Origin: Nymphaea colorata
Lineage: Eukaryota; Streptophyta; Magnoliopsida; Nymphaeales; Nymphaeaceae
Length of the DNA: 64,000 nucleotides
Reading direction: 5' to 3'
Assembly: GCF_008831285.2 (NCBI RefSeq)
Contig: NC_045142.1
Location: 21,017,354-21,081,353 of the forward strand
In this document: positions 58,261-64,000 of the stretch, in pieces
How positions within the stretch are numbered: position 1 is the stretch's first letter
How the letters are laid out: the number at the start of each line of letters is the position of its first letter
Program-made: the position numbers and the translations under genes
The notes under the pieces: generated by a model
What the model was told of the DNA's origin: nothing
Seen by the model: only the letters and a program-made list of their open reading frames with translations
The model's database searches: none

Positions 58261-60014
58261 TGTCAGCAACTCAAATTTTTCAACATCAGAATTGAAGCAA
58301 TGTCAAAATTTTACAAAAAAATTATGAAAAAATGCAATTTCAAAGCAAATTTTGATTCTAAAGAACAATTTAAATTCAAATCATGAATTTGACTCGTGAC
58401 ACGAATCCTAACGTAGCATTATGAGTCCAAACTGGATTCGAATTAGAATTTGAAATCTCAATCCAATTACAAATGTCATTTGAAATCCATATCCGATTGC
58501 AAAATCCAAATTTTGATTTAAATATGAGAATTAGATCTAATTCGGTCTAGAATGCTATGTGGGACCCACATGTAGCACCACCTAGCTCATGTGGTCAAAA
58601 GCGCCCAAGGGGTTACGCTCTTCTCCTTTTCAACAATATCTCCTCAGAGTTACTTTAATCAGTCAAAGTACAATTTGGCTCAATCAAGATCTTTCCTAAC
58701 TCAAATTCATCAAATTATCTCAATCAAATCAATATCAGCTTGCAGATGAGCTTTGACTTTGGTTATTTGGTCAAATTTGACTAATTTAGACAACTGTGCC
58801 CTTCTATGATCAAGTTGAGATTTCAAAACTTAAATTGGGATTTTATGAAAGGAAAATATACACTTTAATTTGTCAAATATACAAATCAAAATTGAAATTC
58901 AATATTTAAAACCAATTTTTTTATCCAATTGACATCTATTTTCAATCAAATTATGGATGAAAATACCTTTCTAAGCCAAGTTTAATAAAATTTTCAAAAT
59001 TTATTCAAATTTAAATTCAATTCTTATAATTTGATAACATTTAGAGCTTAGTATTTTTGAGGTCTTCATCAAATTGCTGCAGCAATGAGCTAGAAGGAAA
59101 AGCCGAGGAGAAGAAAAAATTCATCCAAGCCCTCTTCCTTCTCTCTCATTTCCTTCTTCACCTTCCCCTATTCTCTTTATCGATTTTGTCAAGTTAGGTT
59201 GCTTAAGTGAACCCTTACTTAGGATTTTCATGGTGACAAGCTCTCTCTTCCCCACTGAAAATTCCAGCAAGTAAGCCATCCTTCTTCTTGTTTTGCTTTG
59301 CTTGAATCCACATTCTTCTTCTTGCTTTGCTAAGCTTGAATCCAAGTTTGGATTCTTGCTTAGGATTGCTTGAATTAGAAAACAAGCAATGAGGAAGATC
59401 AAGCATGAAGACCGACCATAAAGTAGGTAATTCCAATCTACTTTTCTTCTATTTCAGTTGCTTGCTATTTATTTTTAATTCCAGCACTCGTGGGAAGGAT
59501 TTATTTTCATATTTTTCATGGTTGGGAATGACGTCCAGCTAAAGAAAAAGCCACAAATCAAATGTATATATTAATGCATGATGCATGCATGAACCGGTTT
59601 TTCCAAAAAATAAACCTACGAATTAAGTTTTGAAAAAGACCTTAAGGCCATGACCATTTCAAAATCAACCAGCCTAAATCCATTTTGAACTCCCTACCAT
59701 CAGTGATTTTCACACGAGAAAAAGGTTTGCTATAATATATATAATACAAATGCCAATTATGGACAGACATATTCTCATAAATGTGATCCACCTTTGCATG
59801 GCGAAATTAAAGATGATCCAGCTTGAGTGTTCTCTTGTTTCCTTTCATTTAAAAGTCATTTTAATTTGTGTTTTTTTTTATTTTAATTGATCAAGGGCGG
59901 TAGAGGTGATTAGAAATCAGTTTTCAATTTCCCTACGTAAAGAAACTCAACCGTTAATCATCATGATTCATAGGCCATGTGATCCCTCATTAAAATTTTC
60001 ATTTGGAGGGATAA

Positions 60015-60050
<36 letters not shown>

Positions 60051-61950
60051 AATATATGTGCACGTGTGATCTCTTGATTAAGGGTCATGCTTTTCTTTTA
60101 AAATCAGCTTGAAACATGTTTTCAAGTTGATTTTAAGAAAAGAAGATCATTCTGTTGGTTTTCATAGTGCGAAGGTATGAAATCGTTTTCATTTCATCTT
60201 AAAGTTTTACTTAATTCCAGCAACTCATACATAAAGTATGTAATTTGCTGAAATTAGATCATACTTTGCAAGTATTGGTTTAGGAATTTTAAAGTTTACA
60301 TGCTTGACATGCTAATGTTCAGCCAAAAAGTGGCTATGTCTTGTAGAACAATAAAAAGTTTTAATCCTATCTAATCGGCTCTCTAAAATGCCTTTCAGAA
60401 ATCGTTGATTTCATTTGTCAATTTTCAAACTTACATTAAATTGATTATGTTTCAAGAACAATGTAAGATCATACTTAAGACCCTAATCTTTGTATCCGCT
60501 AAAGAACAAGATCAAAAGTGTTTTAATAGTCAAAGAAATGGATGGTTTGTTTAGCACAAGAATTTGGAATTTAGCTTGATTTTGGGGAGAAAGAAAAGTT
60601 AGTAGAATTCCATGACATGAATGAGAGCATGTGACACATGCTTCTTGCCTACTTGGATGTTTAGTTCACATGGAGTCAAACTGAATTTCATCATTTTCTA
60701 AGAGTCAAACACTCTTATAATAAATATTTAATTTTAAATCATTTAAATTGGAAGAAAAATCAGATTTTTATGGAAATTTTGAGGAAAATGGATAATAGCC
60801 ACGTTTCCCCAATATTGAAAAGGTGGATTTCATCTTCATTTGCCTAAATTTTAATTCTTTTGAGATTCTCATCCATGACACAAGTTTATAGACTGCTTCT
60901 CTAACACTTGTGCTTGAGAATATGATAAACACATTTAAAGAAAGTCCTACATTTAATTAAAATCAACCTTTAAGTGTATATTGTACGATGTGTGATTTCA
61001 TATGAATAGACTTTGAGAGATTATGAGAGAGGGGAGCATGAATGTTCCAAATGAATGAACTTTGAGAGATTATGAGAGAGTGAAGAATGTATGTCTCATA
61101 TAGTTTCACTTTGTATTTCGCATGTTCACACTCACTCAAAGTCAGTAGCATCACATGCATCTTCTCAAGAAATTAAGCGATTCAAATTTGAGTTGTGAAA
61201 AAATGGTGACCATGTCATATTGCAACGAGAATTTGTGAACTTCACTTAACTTTCAAAGAAAACACAAGCAGTGCATTAATAATCTTGGCCAAAATATGTT
61301 TAGAAAACAACACGTTTTGTAATAATTTGAAACTTATGTTTCATCGCAAGAATGAACCCTACCTAACCAAAACCCAAGTTTCTAATATTTTATACCAAAT
61401 AACACGATTTGGCAAAAGAAAAATTTTCTTGCTAAAGTTACTTAGCCATTTTCCCAAAAATTGATCATAAGATGTTCACAATTTCAATCCAAAAATCATC
61501 TTCAGTTCACAACAAAAAACTTAATTTCAATCTTCAAAATCTCCAATTAAAACTATTTTCAAGAATCATGGATTTCAAAACAAATGCCACAACAAAGGTT
61601 TTCAAATCAACTTGAAAACCCTCCAATCTTCAAATAACATACAAAAAAAGAAATCATTTTCCAAGGAATCTATTTTCGAATACAAGTTCAAATCACTTAT
61701 TCAAGATTAACTTTGATTCTTGAATCCAAAACCTCAATGCACAAGCATATAAGATTTTGCATCAATAACTTGTACATGGTCCAAATAATCCTTAGTCCTT
61801 GGTCCAATTACCCCTGTTAAAAGCAGCAGGAACGGTTGGACCTCGTACCGACAGGCAAATCCATTTCTCATGAATTTTTTTTCAAAATTAATGAAAAAAA
61901 ATTGCTGATTGTGCATTCAACGCCCTCGAGGACGGGGTAGGGGCCCATCA
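58261..61950 (+). repeat. Second LTR of the first Tat family (5' LTR of another copy)
   Basis: It begins TGTCAGCAACTC, matching TGTTAACACCCC of the first LTR, and ends near GGGCCCATCA. It is followed by the element leader, so it is a 5' LTR. Compared with 9013-12800 it lacks about 325 bp between GCTTAGTA (10067-10074) and ATTTTTG (10399), including the TATA box, and another segment of about 350 bp near 9310-9660. It contains an AT microsatellite at about 60016-60047. Confidence 0.85.
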
Positions 61951-62369
61951 TCGTCTCTCTAAGATTTATTGGATCATATACAAGTTGTGTGGGATATCAA
62001 TTGCACAGAACTTTCATGCATACCAGCATCATGTAGTAAACATTGAGGATATTCCATGAACCCCCTTTACTTCAATTTGTCATACCATCCTCAATTTAGG
62101 TGTTGTATGAAGCCCATGTATGCTCTAGAATCTTCAAATCTATCTCTTAGGAATGTATGCAATAGCGCCATCTATTTTGCATCTTCTCATGAGTTTTTTT
62201 TTTTTAAAAAACAAATCCTTGCCTACATCATATCTCAGTCATTCAGTTGTCGAGGTAATTCTAGGACATTGGTCTATGATATAGCCTTATAACTGGACCA
62301 CCCAATTGGACTAAGAAGTCCCCTCATTAGTACCAAAACGAACAATAGTCCTGATATATCGATGGGTGA
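61951..62369 (+). other. Leader of the second Tat copy
   Basis: The last 140 bases match 1-130 of the window. No clear primer-binding site is seen directly after the LTR. The leader is cut at 62369 by a copia insertion. Confidence 0.7.
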
Positions 62370-62611
62370 TGTTGAAGGTTTTCTGTATTCGGGTTTGGGT
62401 CTGGACCCGATCCAGTGAGCTTTGGTTTGGGGACTACTTTTATCATTGTAAACCCTAATATTAAGAGTTAATGAAGCTTTAAGAGACAGAGTGTCTAGCA
62501 GCTAGTGGGCACTAGACCTCCTCACCCGTGGTTTTTTCTCCCTCTCGTTGAGGGTTTTCCACGTTACATCCATGTTCAATCTTTATTTCTCGTGTTTCTA
62601 CTATTCCAACA
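62370..62611 (+). repeat. 5' LTR of copia element 5
   Basis: It starts TGTTGAAGGT and ends ACTATTCCAACA, 242 bp, directly followed by the primer site. Confidence 0.85.
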
Positions 62612-62623
62612 TGGTATTAGAGC
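62612..62623 (+). other. Primer-binding site of copia element 5
   Basis: TGGTATTAGAGC, complementary to the initiator-Met tRNA end with one change from the usual TGGTATCAGAGC. Confidence 0.85.
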
Positions 62624-63302
62624 TGTGAAGTTCCAGCGTAACTAGTTCGTTTTTGCTTCTTTTGTGTTCGTGTTGAAGAGGACTCGTGCTTGACACTGTT
62701 CATCGCTCGATACTATTCACTGCTCGACTCTATTCACCACCAGACGCACCCGACGCACCCGACGCTCTGCCTAGAATCAACGCCCAAACCCAACGTCGCC
62801 CGATGGGTCCTTTCTGTGCCATCGATTGCCCTGTTTTTGCCGTCGTGTTTTTGCCACCATGAAGTTCTGTTGTCATCCCCTGCATCGTCCGTCGAGCTGG
62901 TTTAACTCTAGTTTTGCTGTCGTGCCTTCATCGTCATTCGACCGCTGCCTTCATCGCCAACCCTGGTATCTCCCTACCGCTAATCGTCGTCTTGCTCCTG
63001 CTGCTCCTTTGCTACTGCTCTGTTGTCCGCCTGCTGTTGCTCTGGTGCTGCTGGTGTCCAGCCTGCCGTCGGTGCTTCTTGCTACCGCCAGTGTCCCGTG
63101 CTGCTGTCGGTGGTTCTTGCTGTCGCTGGTGTCCCGTGCTACCGCCGGTGCCTTTTACCGTCGTGTCCCATGCTGTCGCGGTGCCCTTCGTGCGCAGTGT
63201 CCCTTGCTGCCACTGGTGCCCTTGCTGCCGCTGGTATTCCTTGCGCTGGTGCCCTCTGTTGACGTTCGGTGCCTTTTTGTTACTACCGACTAGTTTGTGA
63301 TC
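62624..63302 (+). other. GC-rich leader of copia element 5 with degenerate short repeats
   Basis: Bases 62980-63260 consist of loosely repeated units around GTGTCCCGTGCTGC and GCTGGTGCCCTTGCTGCC. Three plus-strand frames stay open, which follows from the repeat composition and is not good evidence for protein. Confidence 0.6.
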
Positions 63303-63608
63303 ATGGCATCATCTTCCTCTTTGATCATCAACACTGATCAGACTGAAATCAGGGCTTATAGAACTGAGAGTGTTCCGGTTCAGGTCACTACCATTTGCCT
63401 TACCAAGGAAAACTATCTTAAGTGGTCTGCCGCCATCACTATGGGTATAGCTGGTCGAGGTCGTATTGCCTATGTGAATGGGAGTAAGGTTGAACCTGCT
63501 GCAAATAGTATGGCTTGGGATACTTGGTTTCTTGAGGACAACCAAGTGAAAACTTGGATTGTCAATTCGGTGTCATCTGATATTCAATCTCTCGTTGTAA
63601 GAGATTGA
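63303..63608 (+). pseudogene. gag: gag N-terminus of copia element 5, truncated
   Basis: The ATG at 63303 gives MASSSSL. The copia-type gag motif LTKENYLKWSAAITMG follows at about residues 34-49, then GRIAYVNGS and the WDTWFLEDNQVKTWIVNSV block. The frame ends at TGA 63606-63608 after about 101 codons, where family members continue for several hundred; the sequence after it is AT-rich and unrelated. Its open frame and conserved motifs suggest it is younger than the other copia copies in the window. Confidence 0.85.
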
Positions 63609-63755
63609 TATTTTAATATATTAATTATAAGCAAAATTTATGCTAGAATTTTATGGTTTACAACTTTCTTAGCACTACAAGATGTATTTGTAGAACATTA
63701 TCTGTAAGTCTTTAGGTACATGGCTCTTAGAAAGTGTTTATAGCATAGCAACAAT
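63609..63755. other. AT-rich sequence before the gap
   Basis: No gene or repeat recognised. Confidence 0.4.
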
Positions 63756-63855
63756 NNNNNNNNNNNNNNNNNNNNNNNNNNNNNNNNNNNNNNNNNNNNN
63801 NNNNNNNNNNNNNNNNNNNNNNNNNNNNNNNNNNNNNNNNNNNNNNNNNNNNNNN
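63756..63855. other. Assembly gap, 100 N
   Basis: Exactly 100 undefined bases, a usual placeholder for a scaffold gap of unknown size. Continuity from copia element 5 to the sequence at 63856 is not proven. Confidence 0.99.
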
Positions 63856-64000
63856 TGTGATATCAAGTAGGTAATTTTTTGCTGGGAACTGCCGAGGGAG
63901 CCCCTCGCTTTATTGAAATGTCAAATAGGTAATTAAAAATAAATAAACTAATCCACTGTCTATGTCACTAATTTCTAACACCAGCTGACATTGTAACATT
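63856..64000. repeat. Dispersed repeat, second copy of 26080-26235
   Basis: It starts TGTGATATCAAGTAGG and is collinear with 26080-26235 with small indels. It starts exactly at the gap edge. Confidence 0.8.

Larger units (their letters stand above)
62370..63608 (+). mobile_element. 5' part of a Ty1/copia element (element 5) inserted in the Tat leader
   Basis: An LTR (62370-62611), primer site, GC-rich leader and gag start follow in order. The element begins right after GGTGA (62365-62369), the likely target duplication. The homologous unfilled site is GGTGA at 126-130. The rest is lost at a point shortly after 63608 or in the assembly gap. Confidence 0.85.

Noticed and set aside
62826-63300. 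Three overlapping open frames of 79-155 codons in the copia leader
   Set aside because: They follow from the repeated GC-rich units, have low-complexity Cys/Val/Leu composition, and lie where a copia element has its untranslated leader.

Overview
This is a stretch of nuclear DNA from a plant, most likely a flowering plant. The evidence is plant-lineage content: a Tat/Ogre-type Ty3/gypsy retrotransposon with a plant mobile domain and a second RNase H, several Ty1/copia elements primed by initiator-methionine tRNA, L1-like LINE debris, a hAT-type MITE, and relics of the nepenthesin/CDR1/ASPG aspartic proteases. I cannot name the species. Outside the protease array the sequence is AT-rich and full of AT microsatellites. 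I see no intact host gene and no prokaryotic feature. One assembly gap (100 N) lies near the right end.

Layout. 1-12800: the 3' three quarters of a Tat-type element (leader, PMD ORF1, gag, protease, RT, gypsy RNase H, archaeal-type RNase H, integrase, polypurine tract) and its complete 3' LTR. 12801-16045: unique and repeated flank carrying a 5'-truncated LTR of a related family. 16051-21011: a complete but decayed copia element with LTRs and a CATGA target-site duplication. 21012-23240: nepenthesin pseudogene A on the minus strand. 23240-28070: repeats, microsatellites and a LINE tail. 28072-29570: an L1-like LINE relic. 30500-33240 and 34150-35480: two LTR-less copia pol relics with a perfect 84-bp hAT-type MITE between them. 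35480-39095: no recognised gene. 39100-41826: a solo Tat-like LTR with perfect CTTAG target duplications. 42700-52030: a scrambled cluster of aspartic-protease pseudogenes on both strands, with orphan promoter blocks. 52335-55420: a fourth copia relic fused to an LTR tail. 55430-58260: mostly nothing recognised, with two weak exon-like stretches. 58261-62369: a second LTR and leader of the first Tat family. 62370-63608: the 5' end of a younger copia element inserted in that leader, followed by the gap.

How it fits together. Almost everything is mobile DNA at different stages of decay, with nested insertions. Two copia insertions can be checked against pre-insertion copies inside the same window (24180-24275 and 1-130). 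The only host-gene material of substance is the aspartic-protease family. Every copy is broken, and the 43.2-46.6 kb part looks like a CDR1-like gene cut at one homologous point, with its two halves now in opposite orientation and each fused to the tail of an ASPG-like gene. That rearrangement is the most interesting structure here. I found no evidence of a new biological system.
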